From positions 1-30,803 of the forward strand of contig JBEKCL010000013.1 of NCBI GenBank assembly GCA_050014895.1: DNA of 30,803 nt, given 5' to 3'. A program made the translations under genes and the position numbers. Source of the stretch: JAFGLP01 sp050014895. GTDB taxonomy: Bacteria; Chloroflexota; Dehalococcoidia; GIF9; UBA5629. This document shows positions 23,178 to 29,741 of the stretch, piece by piece (position 1 is the first letter of the stretch; every line of letters starts with the position of its first letter). The notes beneath the pieces were generated by a model. It saw nothing but the letters and a program-made list of their open reading frames with translations. It searched no databases and was not told the DNA's origin.

Positions 23178-23921
23178 TCATCCTGAAAAGCTGTAGCTGT
23201 AACGCCCGGCGTATTGCACTCTTTCTCCCAGATCATGGCTTGATAGGTTACTCTGGACCGCCGTTCTATTAGGGTCTGGTAATAGTTTATGTGCTGAGCC
23301 TATCGCTTTAGCAAATTGCTCATTGGAGACTTTGTTCCCAAGTTCTGCGCTTGTAGCCAGTTTCTGTAAAAAGGACACGTCTGCGTCATCTGTGCCAATG
23401 GTAATGATATCTATTCCCTCATTTTTTGCAATTTGTCCGGCTTGTAACGCAAACGCTGTCCTGTCCGGCCGTCCATCTGTGGCAATAACCATGACCCTCG
23501 TATATCTAACATCGCTAAGGTGTTCGTTGGCCATGGCTATGGCTGACGCCATATTGGTCGAACCGGTTGCCACCAAATTATCTAAATGCGCTCTCAAATC
23601 TCCCACGCTGCTCTTAGGCTCACAGAGATGGGTTGCTTTGGAGTCGAACTTAATCAGACCTACGGTATACTCCTTTTTGATGGCGTCCTCTGCAAATTCC
23701 AATATTCCCTGTTTAACCTGGCTCATTTTGTAACCTTCCATGCTGCCGGAACAATCTACCACCAGATACACTATTCCCTTCATATTTTCATGCTGAATAT
23801 TTGTCATTCCATAAATAGTCTTTTCTGTCCTGTCGGAGATCATTGTCCTGCCGGAAATTATTGGCGGCTCATCGTTACTTTGTGTCTTGATAACTCTTAT
23901 TCCGATAATTTTGCCGATCAT
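23178..23921 (-). CDS. Von Willebrand factor type A (VWA) domain protein
   Basis: This 247-residue protein has a VWA domain at about 48-200 with an intact MIDAS metal site: D56-C-S58-G-S60, T119/T122 region (ATGSTNMASA) and D149 (ATDGRPD). The N-terminal 45 residues and the C-terminal GERVQYAGRYSYSFSG tail are not recognised. No signal peptide is present, so it is cytoplasmic. It resembles the soluble VWA/TerY-type proteins that act as metal-dependent protein-binding modules in stress or defence gene clusters. The ATG follows GGAGGTTATTAACAA. A truncated copy lies at 20913-21173. No partner kinase, phosphatase or MoxR ATPase is adjacent; the partner may be the ATPase at 18811, but nothing shows this. 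Confidence 0.88.
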   Translation of the reverse strand: MIGKIIGIRVIKTQSNDEPPIISGRTMISDRTEKTIYGMTNIQHENMKGIVYLVVDCSGSMEGYKMSQVKQGILEFAEDAIKKEYTVGLIKFDSKATHLCEPKSSVGDLRAHLDNLVATGSTNMASAIAMANEHLSDVRYTRVMVIATDGRPDRTAFALQAGQIAKNEGIDIITIGTDDADVSFLQKLATSAELGNKVSNEQFAKAIGSAHKLLPDPNRTAVQSNLSSHDLGERVQYAGRYSYSFSG

Positions 23922-24086
23922 TTGTTAATAACCTCCGACTGTATTTGGCCTGCGTTCATACCTGAGTAAGTTGCTTAATCCGGCTGACTTATCCACATCC
24001 CCACCCCTGTCACTATATGAAACGAAATATTTTGGAAAATGTTTAGGCCGAATTTGTGTAGTGTATCATTTTGAAATCCCAATCTC

Positions 24087-24115
24087 TTGACAATGCTTGA
24101 CCGCTATATTGTCAA
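24087..24115. promoter_or_regulatory. Inverted repeat TTGACAAT/ATTGTCAA before a small gene
   Basis: TTGACAAT (24087-24094) is repeated inverted at 24108-24115 with a 13-bp spacer. TATATT (24105-24110) could serve as a -10 box for a transcript starting at or next to the ATG at 24119, since no ribosome site exists. The spacing from TTGACA to TATATT (12 bp) is too short for a standard promoter. The repeat is more likely an operator. A single perfect DnaA-box sequence, TTATCCACA, lies nearby at 23989-23997. Confidence 0.4.
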
Positions 24116-24118
24116 AAC

Positions 24119-24361
24119 ATGGCTAATAAAGGAGATTCTGATTTCTCTATACATACTTTGCGAGTAGTTGAAGAAGCTACGAAAGACAAGCAAACAATTG
24201 AGGTTGAATCTGTAACCATTGAGGGCAAGAATCCCAATGCCGTTGCTTTAGGCCGGTTAGGTGGCCTGAAAGGTGGTAAGGCCAGGGCAGAAAAACTTAG
24301 TCCTGAGAAACGTAAAGAGATCGCACAAAAAGCGGCTAGAAAGCGTTGGGAGAAGAAATAG
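24119..24361 (+). CDS. Small basic protein with a KGG-type C-terminal motif
   Basis: This 80-residue protein has an acidic N-terminal half and a strongly basic C-terminus: LGRLGGLKGGKARAEKLSPE, then KRKEIAQKAARKRWEKK. The GGLKGGKAR...LSPEKRKEIAQKAA pattern occurs in many uncharacterised small bacterial proteins and recalls the KGG repeats of stress proteins. A nucleic-acid-binding role is plausible but unproven. The ATG has no Shine-Dalgarno sequence, and a -10-like TATATT ends 8 bp upstream, so the mRNA may be leaderless. The gene converges on the toxin-antitoxin operon, only 3 bp from the toxin stop. Confidence 0.6.
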   Translation: MANKGDSDFSIHTLRVVEEATKDKQTIEVESVTIEGKNPNAVALGRLGGLKGGKARAEKLSPEKRKEIAQKAARKRWEKK

Positions 24362-24364
24362 TTA

Positions 24365-24688
24365 CTAATCTGGATGTGGCATTATTCCAACTACAGTAAC
24401 GAAAGGAATATTATTTCCCTTTTCATCTTTCTCATCTTCCCCATAATGCCAAAATACTCTGTAGGCTGCCGGTGTATTCTGCTGAACATAAGCCTCAAAA
24501 ATATCTCTCTTATAACGTCTTGATAGTGATTCATGTTTATGGGTTTGGAGAGATTTAGCCCGTAAGTCTGTTTCTAAGTAACCTAATGTTTTTCTAACCT
24601 GTTTTAGAACCCCTTTCAATCCAGGGTTGCTTTCAATCTGCTTAAGTTGATCGGCTGCAGTGGGGGTAAACTGTAACTTACGTGGCAT
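24365..24688 (-). CDS. RelE/ParE-superfamily toxin-like protein
   Basis: This 107-residue protein has FTPTAADQLKQI near the N-terminus, a helical middle (LKQVRKTLGYLETD), and AYRVFWHYG followed by VTVVGIMPHPD. This is the RelE-like order of two helices and a beta-sheet ending in a conserved 'v.vigi..h.' strand. RelE-family toxins cleave mRNA on the ribosome; ParE relatives poison gyrase. Its start overlaps the preceding gene by 11 bp, the usual arrangement for type II toxin-antitoxin pairs. The catalytic residues are not certain. The promoter and operator sit at 24997-25031. Confidence 0.65.
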   Translation of the reverse strand: MPRKLQFTPTAADQLKQIESNPGLKGVLKQVRKTLGYLETDLRAKSLQTHKHESLSRRYKRDIFEAYVQQNTPAAYRVFWHYGEDEKDEKGNNIPFVTVVGIMPHPD

Positions 24689-24977
24689 CTTTTACATATT
24701 TAGCAAATGAGCCACGATCTATTAATTGCCCGGTAACTGATTCTCCCATGCTCTTATCTAACGCAGCTAAGATATTATTATCCTCAAATATCCATAATTC
24801 AGATGCAGGTATAGTTACCTGTGGATCAAGAAGAATTTGACCAGAGCTATTAGTATATATGTGGTAAGAAACCCCATCTTGTATTTTAGCTTTTTGCAAG
24901 CCTATCCTTTTTCTATCATCCGGTTTAACGCTATCAGCTATTTTTTTTATATCTTTATTTTTAAAATCTATTACCAC
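24678..24977 (-). CDS. Putative antitoxin of the RelE-like pair
   Basis: The protein has 99 residues from GTG 24977, with AAAGGGGG upstream. The central part (VSYHIYTNSSGQILLDPQVTIPASELWIFEDNNILAAL) resembles the small sheet-forming DNA-binding/antitoxin-type proteins found upstream of RelE-like toxins. A helix and a neutralising tail follow (MGESVTGQLIDRGSF). No classical ribbon-helix-helix or HTH is evident. It is cotranscribed with the toxin gene, overlaps it, and lies behind an inverted-repeat operator, as expected of an autoregulating antitoxin. The assignment depends on context. Confidence 0.55.
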   Translation of the reverse strand: MVIDFKNKDIKKIADSVKPDDRKRIGLQKAKIQDGVSYHIYTNSSGQILLDPQVTIPASELWIFEDNNILAALDKSMGESVTGQLIDRGSFAKYVKDAT

Positions 24978-24996
24978 TGGTTCCCCCTTTTGGACA

Positions 24997-25031
24997 GGTA
25001 GTTTATATTAACTACCACAACAAAATGTTAA
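24997..25031 (-). promoter_or_regulatory. Toxin-antitoxin promoter with operator
   Basis: The minus-strand -35 is TTAACA (25031-25026) and the -10 is TATAAA (25007-25002) at 18-bp spacing. The inverted repeat GGTAGTT (24997-25003) / AACTACC (25010-25016) straddles the -10, which fits autorepression. Transcription would start near 24995, about 18 nt before the GTG. Confidence 0.6.
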
Positions 25032-25050
25032 CCCCTGCGGGGGAACTTGT

Positions 25051-25071
25051 CAAATGGGAATTACCCATTTG
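25051..25071. repeat. Inverted repeat CAAATGGG/CCCATTTG near the right island end
   Basis: CAAATGGG (25051-25058) and CCCATTTG (25064-25071) form a perfect 8-bp inverted repeat with a 5-bp spacer. It lies upstream of the toxin-antitoxin promoter and about 90 bp from the tRNA fragment. It has no T-tail. It could be a regulator or recombination-protein binding site. Confidence 0.4.
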
Positions 25072-25158
25072 TTACAATTTGACACATAGCCTAAATTCGG
25101 CTTAATATCCACATTAACATAATCGGAAACAGGTAATTTGCCGGGTAAAAAAATTTTT

Positions 25159-25190
25159 ACAGGGATTCGAATTTCTACAGGAGCACCACC
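25159..25190 (+). other. attR-like degenerate 3' end of tRNA-Glu
   Basis: ACAGGGATTCGAATT at 25159-25173, a diverged middle, then GCACCACC at 25183-25190 align without gaps to tRNA-Glu bases 18459-18490. The T-loop TTCGAAT and the terminal CCA are kept, but the T-stem partner has decayed and no 5' tRNA part precedes it. It is a tRNA fragment rather than a gene, and marks the right junction of the island. Confidence 0.7.
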
Positions 25191-25204
25191 ACATTTGCCT
25201 ACCC

Positions 25205-25213
25205 TGCTATAAT
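25205..25213 (+). promoter_or_regulatory. Extended -10 promoter at the island/host junction
   Basis: TGCTATAAT gives a perfect -10 (25208-25213) with the extended TG. The -35 position falls in the tRNA remnant (ACCACC) and is not a match. Initiation near 25220 would leave only a few bases before the ATG at 25223, so the lipoprotein mRNA may be almost leaderless. Confidence 0.5.
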
Positions 25214-25222
25214 AAAGACATT

Positions 25223-26209
25223 ATGCGATTAAGTTTTTTTCGTGACAATAAATTCACCATTTCTGGTTTTGCGATTATTTTACTGGTAACATTGGTCGCT
25301 GGCTGCTCGGCGCCTGCTGCAACGCCTGCTTCAACTACTTCTTCGCAGCCTTTATATACCGATCCCAAGCTGGGTGTTTCTCCGATGACGATATCCCTTC
25401 AATTCACGGAAGGGCAATCCCCGACAGTTACCAAAAAGATAACTATTGCGAATGAAGGCGAAGGCGTGATGGTATGGGCCGCCACTAAAACAGCTTCATG
25501 GCTCTGGATGAATGATGCTAGTGGCGCCATAGAGAAGGGTAATACCAAGAGCCAGGACGTATTCTTCGCTCCGTCGGGTCTTACAGCCGGGACGTATACA
25601 GATAATATCACTGTAGAGGGTGTGGGTTCGAGAAATTCTCCCCAACAAATAGTGGTCACCATGCTAATCAAGCCCGCGGCTCCGGCAAACACCGGAACGG
25701 ACAATAGCGTGCTTAAGAAAGCTGTTCCCGCCCCTCCATGGGACTATAGCGAATACAAAGATGGCAATTATAACTTCAGGTTAAGATATCCCAAGGACTA
25801 CAATGAAAAGCAAATAGTCGGATGGAATTTCAGCGCCGTATCTTCAACTAATAAGGAACAGGCAGATACTATTATGATCAGCATCTCCAGTTCTTACGGC
25901 GTTGACTTTAAATCTACTTCAGTTGAATTGACCAAGGCCGCAATACGTGGCGCCGGCGGCACCCCCAGGCAGGATCCTAAACTCATTACCAATGACAATA
26001 CGACAACACTGGCGGACGGCGTAACTCCTGCCACTGAGATGATCTATGAAGTAAAAACGACCCCAACGCAGTCTTATGAATGTTATCTTTTTGGCACACA
26101 GAAGGGCAGCAGGTATATCGTATTTGCCGCGTGTGCTGAGCTTCCTTATGCGACTGATAAAGAAGCAGTGTGGAAACAGATCGCACAGACCCTGGAATTC
26201 CTGGACTAG
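25223..26209 (+). CDS. Lipoprotein with a BACON-like Ig-fold domain
   Basis: This 328-residue protein has a lipoprotein signal ending LVAGC (Cys at about 28) and an Ala/Thr/Ser linker. At about 50-150 it has a domain with paired patterns (TVTKKITIANEGEGVMVWAA, GTYTDNITVEG) resembling BACON/Ig-like surface domains. The C-terminal half, starting NYNFRLRYPKDY, resembles PsbP-like folds often found in secreted bacterial proteins. It should be anchored outside the membrane; its ligand is unknown. It is the first gene right of the island, with host-like base composition. It has almost no room for a ribosome site between promoter and ATG. Confidence 0.7.
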   Translation: MRLSFFRDNKFTISGFAIILLVTLVAGCSAPAATPASTTSSQPLYTDPKLGVSPMTISLQFTEGQSPTVTKKITIANEGEGVMVWAATKTASWLWMNDASGAIEKGNTKSQDVFFAPSGLTAGTYTDNITVEGVGSRNSPQQIVVTMLIKPAAPANTGTDNSVLKKAVPAPPWDYSEYKDGNYNFRLRYPKDYNEKQIVGWNFSAVSSTNKEQADTIMISISSSYGVDFKSTSVELTKAAIRGAGGTPRQDPKLITNDNTTTLADGVTPATEMIYEVKTTPTQSYECYLFGTQKGSRYIVFAACAELPYATDKEAVWKQIAQTLEFLD

Positions 26210-26323
26210 ATTAAAGCCCGTTCTGACTATAAATCCAGCGCAGATGGATAGCTGGCTGTTAATCTCATATGCAGGCTGATATTTCGAGCCGTAGATTATT
26301 TTAAATTATCTCAGGAGGAAATC

Positions 26324-27082
26324 ATGAAGCTGGCCGGTAAAGTCGCACTGGTAACGGGTGGCGACAGGGGAATCGGAAAAGGTATAGCTCTGGCACTTGC
26401 ACGTGGAGGTGCGGACATTGCGTTTAATTACCGCAAGGATGTTGATTCATCAGAAAAAACGGCGAAAGAGATAGAAGCGCTCGGCAGGAAGGTATTACGT
26501 GTCCAGGCGGATGTTACAGACTGCGAACAGGTCAAGTCGGCAGTGAGCAAGACGTTGCAGACTTTCAATAAACTGGACATCCTTGTGAATAATGCAGGCA
26601 TAGCATCCCGCGGGAAGTTTGTTCTCGATACTGAGGCTGAGGAGATGCTGAGATTGTTCAACATCCACGTAATGGGAGCGTTCAATTTTACCAAGGAGTG
26701 TTTACCTGCTCTGCGCAAACAACAGCGCGGCGATATTATTTTTATCTCCTCTATCTCTCCTCATGTTTGTATGGCGGGACATGCCCCTTACGCAGTTGCT
26801 AAAGCCGGGATGGACGCCCTGGCATCGTGCCTGGCAAAAGAAGAGATGGGTCATAATATCAGGGTCAATTCAATCGCCTGCGGGCTGGTAGAGACGGATA
26901 TGGGCACCCGGCTTGTTAAAGGCGGCATGGGAGTGGATATTAAGGATATTGCCAAAGGTATGCCTTTCGGCCGCGTATGCCAGCCGGCAGATGTGGGTAA
27001 CCTGTGTGCATTCCTCTGCTCGGAAGAGGGCGGCTATATTTCAGGCCACGTAGTCTTCCTCGATGGCGGTCCACAACACTAA
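26324..27082 (+). CDS. Short-chain dehydrogenase/reductase (FabG-like 3-oxoacyl reductase)
   Basis: This 252-residue protein is a classical SDR of normal length. The cofactor motif GGDRGIGKGIA is at about 12-22, with NNAGIA at about 88. The catalytic Ser is in FISSISPH, and the YxxxK motif is APYAVAKAG. The C-terminal GHVVFLDGG is typical of FabG-like enzymes. It would oxidise or reduce a 3-hydroxy/3-oxo acyl or other secondary alcohol with NAD(P)H. The ATG follows CAGGAGGAAATC. The crotonase gene starts 48 bp downstream, and together they could perform the hydration and oxidation steps of beta-oxidation. Confidence 0.93.
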   Translation: MKLAGKVALVTGGDRGIGKGIALALARGGADIAFNYRKDVDSSEKTAKEIEALGRKVLRVQADVTDCEQVKSAVSKTLQTFNKLDILVNNAGIASRGKFVLDTEAEEMLRLFNIHVMGAFNFTKECLPALRKQQRGDIIFISSISPHVCMAGHAPYAVAKAGMDALASCLAKEEMGHNIRVNSIACGLVETDMGTRLVKGGMGVDIKDIAKGMPFGRVCQPADVGNLCAFLCSEEGGYISGHVVFLDGGPQH

Positions 27083-27130
27083 TCAGGCGAAAAAACAGGC
27101 TGTTTCAGCCGGGGAAAAATGGAGGTTAAT

Positions 27131-28003
27131 ATGGAATATAAATATTTGAAGTATGAAGTGGCAGGGGGCATATTGACCCTTACCCTAAATCAGCCTGAGA
27201 AGATGAATGCCCAGGGAGCGGCGTCATGCCGTGAACTGGCCAACGCGTTCGAAGCTGCTGATAAAGATGAAGATGTCAGGGTTGTCATAGTAACGGGAGC
27301 AGGCAGGGCGTTTAGCGCCGGTGCTGACTTGACGGCACATGAAGGCGTCGATAGTTATTTCTTTGACAGGATGAACGGAAGGGAAGATACCGAGCCGCAC
27401 CGGGATGAAGGCGGCATAGTGACCTTGATCATTTATGACATGAAAAAACCGGTGATAGCCGCAATTAACGGCTCTGCGGTTGGTTTTGGCATAACCATGA
27501 CCCTGCCGATGGACATTCGGCTGGCATCTAAGAACGCCAAGATGGGGTTTGTATTTGCAAGGCGCGGGATATTATTTGACGGGTGCGCAAGCTGGTTCCT
27601 GCCACGTCTGGTAGGCATGGACGTTGCAGCCGATTGGGTATACTCCGGGCGCATTATAGGCGCTCAGGAAGCCTATGATAAGCGGTTGGTGTCAGAGCTC
27701 GTTGATACGGAAGATCTTATGCCGCGTGCGCGGCATATAGCGCAGGAAATGATCAGTAATTCATCGGCCGTATCCATCGCTTTGTGCCGGCAATTAATGT
27801 GGAAAATGCTTGGCGCCGACCATCCCATGGATGCGCATATACTGGAATCAAAGGCGCTTAACTGGAGTTTCGGCATGCCGGACGCCAAGGAGGGCATAAT
27901 GTCCTTCCTTGAGAAGAGGCCGCCCCATTTCCCCATGCGGACAAATACGGACATGCCCGGTTTCTATCCGTGGTGGAAGCAGCGGGAATTTAAATATAAG
28001 TAG
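27131..28003 (+). CDS. Enoyl-CoA hydratase/isomerase (crotonase) family protein
   Basis: This protein has 290 residues from ATG 27131. The in-frame ATG at 27119 is rejected because GGAGGT just after it is the ribosome site for 27131. The crotonase oxyanion-hole motifs are GRAFSAGADL (about 60-70) and NGSAVGFGITMTLPMDIRLA. The later segment FVFARRGILFDGCASWFLPR aligns with the FARRGIVPEACSSWFLPR pattern of many hydratases, but the usual Glu there is Asp. It likely hydrates or isomerises an enoyl-CoA. The substitution leaves activity and specificity uncertain. It converges on the 28019 gene with a 15-bp gap. Confidence 0.9.
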   Translation: MEYKYLKYEVAGGILTLTLNQPEKMNAQGAASCRELANAFEAADKDEDVRVVIVTGAGRAFSAGADLTAHEGVDSYFFDRMNGREDTEPHRDEGGIVTLIIYDMKKPVIAAINGSAVGFGITMTLPMDIRLASKNAKMGFVFARRGILFDGCASWFLPRLVGMDVAADWVYSGRIIGAQEAYDKRLVSELVDTEDLMPRARHIAQEMISNSSAVSIALCRQLMWKMLGADHPMDAHILESKALNWSFGMPDAKEGIMSFLEKRPPHFPMRTNTDMPGFYPWWKQREFKYK

Positions 28004-28018
28004 ACCGGCTCAACTAGA

Positions 28019-28606
28019 CTAAACGATCTCGCGAATTTTCTGTTTGTGCTCTTCCATGGCCTTTTCGTACTGAGCGTCCAGCTCGCTGTGAATCTGGCGC
28101 CATTCCTCCTGCAGTTGAAGTTGTATCCGCTGGTCAGGTGACATCTGGTCGCCGCGCTGGGGCCGCACATTCCGGGCGGCCTGCTGAACGGTAACCTCGG
28201 CATTTTTCTTGAACTCGCTATATGTCTGCTGCAGGGCGAGCTTATACTGGTTGACCAGGTTATTAATCAAACCGAAAATAGATTCAAGCTGCTTCTTGTT
28301 TTCTTTGATGCTCCTCAGCCCTGCCATTGACCTGTTGGTCCTTCTCGTTTCTTCGTCGTTACGAGGCAGGCCGATATTCCTGAGCAGTATCTCCTCTGCA
28401 CCTTTTTTAATGAATTGAACTGCTTCGGGCGGTTGGACTTTTGCGATATCGCCGGACAGGTCCATCTTCTCATCGATCAGGAACTGTGAGGCTAACCTGT
28501 TCCCTTCAGGCACGTATTTAATGCTGTTCAATTCATCCGGGCTGACCTTGCCCAGTTTATCCGCTTTTTCCATTGCAATTTGCCATGCACTTTTCATTTC
28601 ACCCAT
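28019..28606 (-). CDS. Hypothetical helical protein (coiled-coil prone)
   Basis: I do not recognise a characterised family. The 195 residues begin MGEMKSAWQIAMEKADKLGK and are almost wholly helical and charged. There is a probable coiled coil at about 95-135 (KENKKQLESIFGLINNLVNQ) and another near the C-terminus (EEWRQIHSELDAQYEKAMEE). A Gln/Arg-rich loop (QQAARNVRPQRGDQ) separates them. No signal peptide or membrane segment is present. The ATG follows CTGGAGGAATTAA. It lies 16 bp after the GNAT gene, so the two form an operon and the protein may be a structural or regulatory partner. Confidence 0.75.
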   Translation of the reverse strand: MGEMKSAWQIAMEKADKLGKVSPDELNSIKYVPEGNRLASQFLIDEKMDLSGDIAKVQPPEAVQFIKKGAEEILLRNIGLPRNDEETRRTNRSMAGLRSIKENKKQLESIFGLINNLVNQYKLALQQTYSEFKKNAEVTVQQAARNVRPQRGDQMSPDQRIQLQLQEEWRQIHSELDAQYEKAMEEHKQKIREIV

Positions 28607-28622
28607 TTAATTCCTCCAGTGG

Positions 28623-29285
28623 TTATTCAGTATCGTGGCGGTCCCAACGTTTCCGGTGTTCATCCTTCAAATGCTGGAATATCTTTTGATAAGCCGAACC
28701 GGCAATATCTTCCGTGCTCATTATTAGCGCATCCTCTCCATTATCAGAGTAATATTTCCTTCTTGTGCCGGCTGTGATAAAGCCGTATTTCGCATAAAGG
28801 GCCTGTGCAACCGTATTGGAAACACGAACTTCCAGCGTTACTATCCTGGCACCCAGTTGCCGGGCCATCTCGATAATGGAAATTAGCAGCCACTCTCCCA
28901 ATCCCTGGCGCTTATGAGATCTCCTCACAGCTATTGTCACGATATGGGCCTCATCAACCATCATCCAGATACCCGCCATTCCCACTAATTGTTCATTTGA
29001 AGCTGATTTATCACGACCAAAGAAACGGTCGTGATCAAACAGCCCTTTAATATATGATATCACTTCTTTTAAACCAATTGATGGTTTAGCGTTTTCACGG
29101 GTGTCATTCTGCTTTCTCTTGTAGAGCACGACATAGTGCGCCAGCTTGTTTCGCATTTCATGGTGATACGAGTTCATTGTTGGATGCGGCCATTGTGTGG
29201 GGAACGCGTCCAGGTCTATTGCCAGGACCTGGTCGATGTCCGCATCCTTCATTTTTCTGATGTCGTAGATATTTATGTCTTCCAT
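28623..29285 (-). CDS. GNAT-family N-acetyltransferase (RimI-like)
   Basis: This 220-residue protein has the GNAT order. IRKMKDADIDQVLAIDLDAF is near the N-terminus, then a beta strand VGMAGIWMMVDEAHIVTIAV. The acetyl-CoA pyrophosphate-binding RRSHKRQGLGEWLL follows, then TLEVRVSNTVAQALYAKYGF. LEVR-xx-N-xx-A-xx-LY-xx-GF and the later YYSDNGEDALIM are RimI-like features of ribosomal-protein or protein N-terminal acetyltransferases. A roughly 35-residue charged insertion (KRKQNDTRENAKPS and on) lengthens it beyond the usual 150. The start at 29285 has a weak ribosome site. The gene is first in a two-gene operon with 28019-28606. Confidence 0.88.
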   Translation of the reverse strand: MEDINIYDIRKMKDADIDQVLAIDLDAFPTQWPHPTMNSYHHEMRNKLAHYVVLYKRKQNDTRENAKPSIGLKEVISYIKGLFDHDRFFGRDKSASNEQLVGMAGIWMMVDEAHIVTIAVRRSHKRQGLGEWLLISIIEMARQLGARIVTLEVRVSNTVAQALYAKYGFITAGTRRKYYSDNGEDALIMSTEDIAGSAYQKIFQHLKDEHRKRWDRHDTE

Positions 29286-29414
29286 GTACGGTAACTGTGA
29301 AAATATCCTGAAAATTTTAACATATTTATTTCCTGTGTGCGCTTAAATCAGTATTGGTGTAAATTCTGCGACGGCTTGTATATACTATAAGCAATACATT
29401 TGGCGGATGAAAGC

Positions 29415-29741
29415 ATGGAAGCAAGAAAGGTCGTAGCTGAGATATCAGTCGTGCCTTTGGGCACGGGAAATCCGGGTGTTAGTGAGTTCGTGGCAGCTTG
29501 CATCGGCGTGCTGGACAAGCGTAAAAACATTAATTATAGGCTTACCCCGATGGGCACAATCATGGAAGGCCCGCTGGACGAGATATTGGCTGTGACGCGT
29601 GAGATGCATGAGGTGCCTTTCAGCAAAGGCGCGTTAAGAGTTACTACGACGCTCAAGATTGATGACCGCAGAGATAAGCCGCTGTCTATGGAAGGCAAAC
29701 TTACATCAGTCCGGAAAAGGATGCCGTCGGTTAAGATATGA
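29415..29741 (+). CDS. MTH1187-family (DUF77) thiamine-binding-type protein
   Basis: This 108-residue protein (MEARKVVAEISVVPLGTGNP...) has the ferredoxin-like fold pattern of the MTH1187/YkoF family. VVAEISVVPLGT, an INYRLTPMGTIMEG strand and a helix EILAVTREMHEVPFSKGALR with the conserved final R-V-T-T are visible. Members bind thiamine or related small ligands as dimers or tetramers; the cellular role is unclear. An in-frame TTG at 29400 would add five residues but lacks a ribosome site, so the ATG is preferred. The stop overlaps the pyrD start (ATGA), indicating coupling. Confidence 0.8.
   Translation: MEARKVVAEISVVPLGTGNPGVSEFVAACIGVLDKRKNINYRLTPMGTIMEGPLDEILAVTREMHEVPFSKGALRVTTTLKIDDRRDKPLSMEGKLTSVRKRMPSVKI

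Larger units (their letters stand above)
18459..25190. mobile_element. tRNA-Glu-bounded genomic island (integrase not visible)
   Basis: The segment between the tRNA-Glu 3' end and its degenerate copy is visibly more AT-rich than both flanks. Its gene density is lower, and it carries accessory genes: an ATPase/nuclease-like pair, VWA, NYN, and a toxin-antitoxin pair. Both junctions abut host-like genes (argC on the left; a lipoprotein and fatty-acid enzymes on the right). No tyrosine or serine recombinase, relaxase, capsid or replication gene is present, and one VWA copy is truncated. It is therefore either a decayed element or one mobilised in trans. Confidence 0.7.

Noticed and set aside
18489..25158. 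A resident integrase, transposase or phage structural gene in the island
   Set aside because: All frames of meaningful size were read; none shows tyrosine-recombinase (R..HxxR..Y), serine-recombinase, DDE or capsid features.
25100..25190. A second complete tRNA gene ending at 25188
   Set aside because: Only the T-loop and CCA end are recognisable; no acceptor 5' strand, D-arm or anticodon arm lies upstream, and the T-stem is mismatched.
27119..27130. Upstream ATG for the crotonase
   Set aside because: The bases just after this ATG form the GGAGGT ribosome site of the ATG at 27131.
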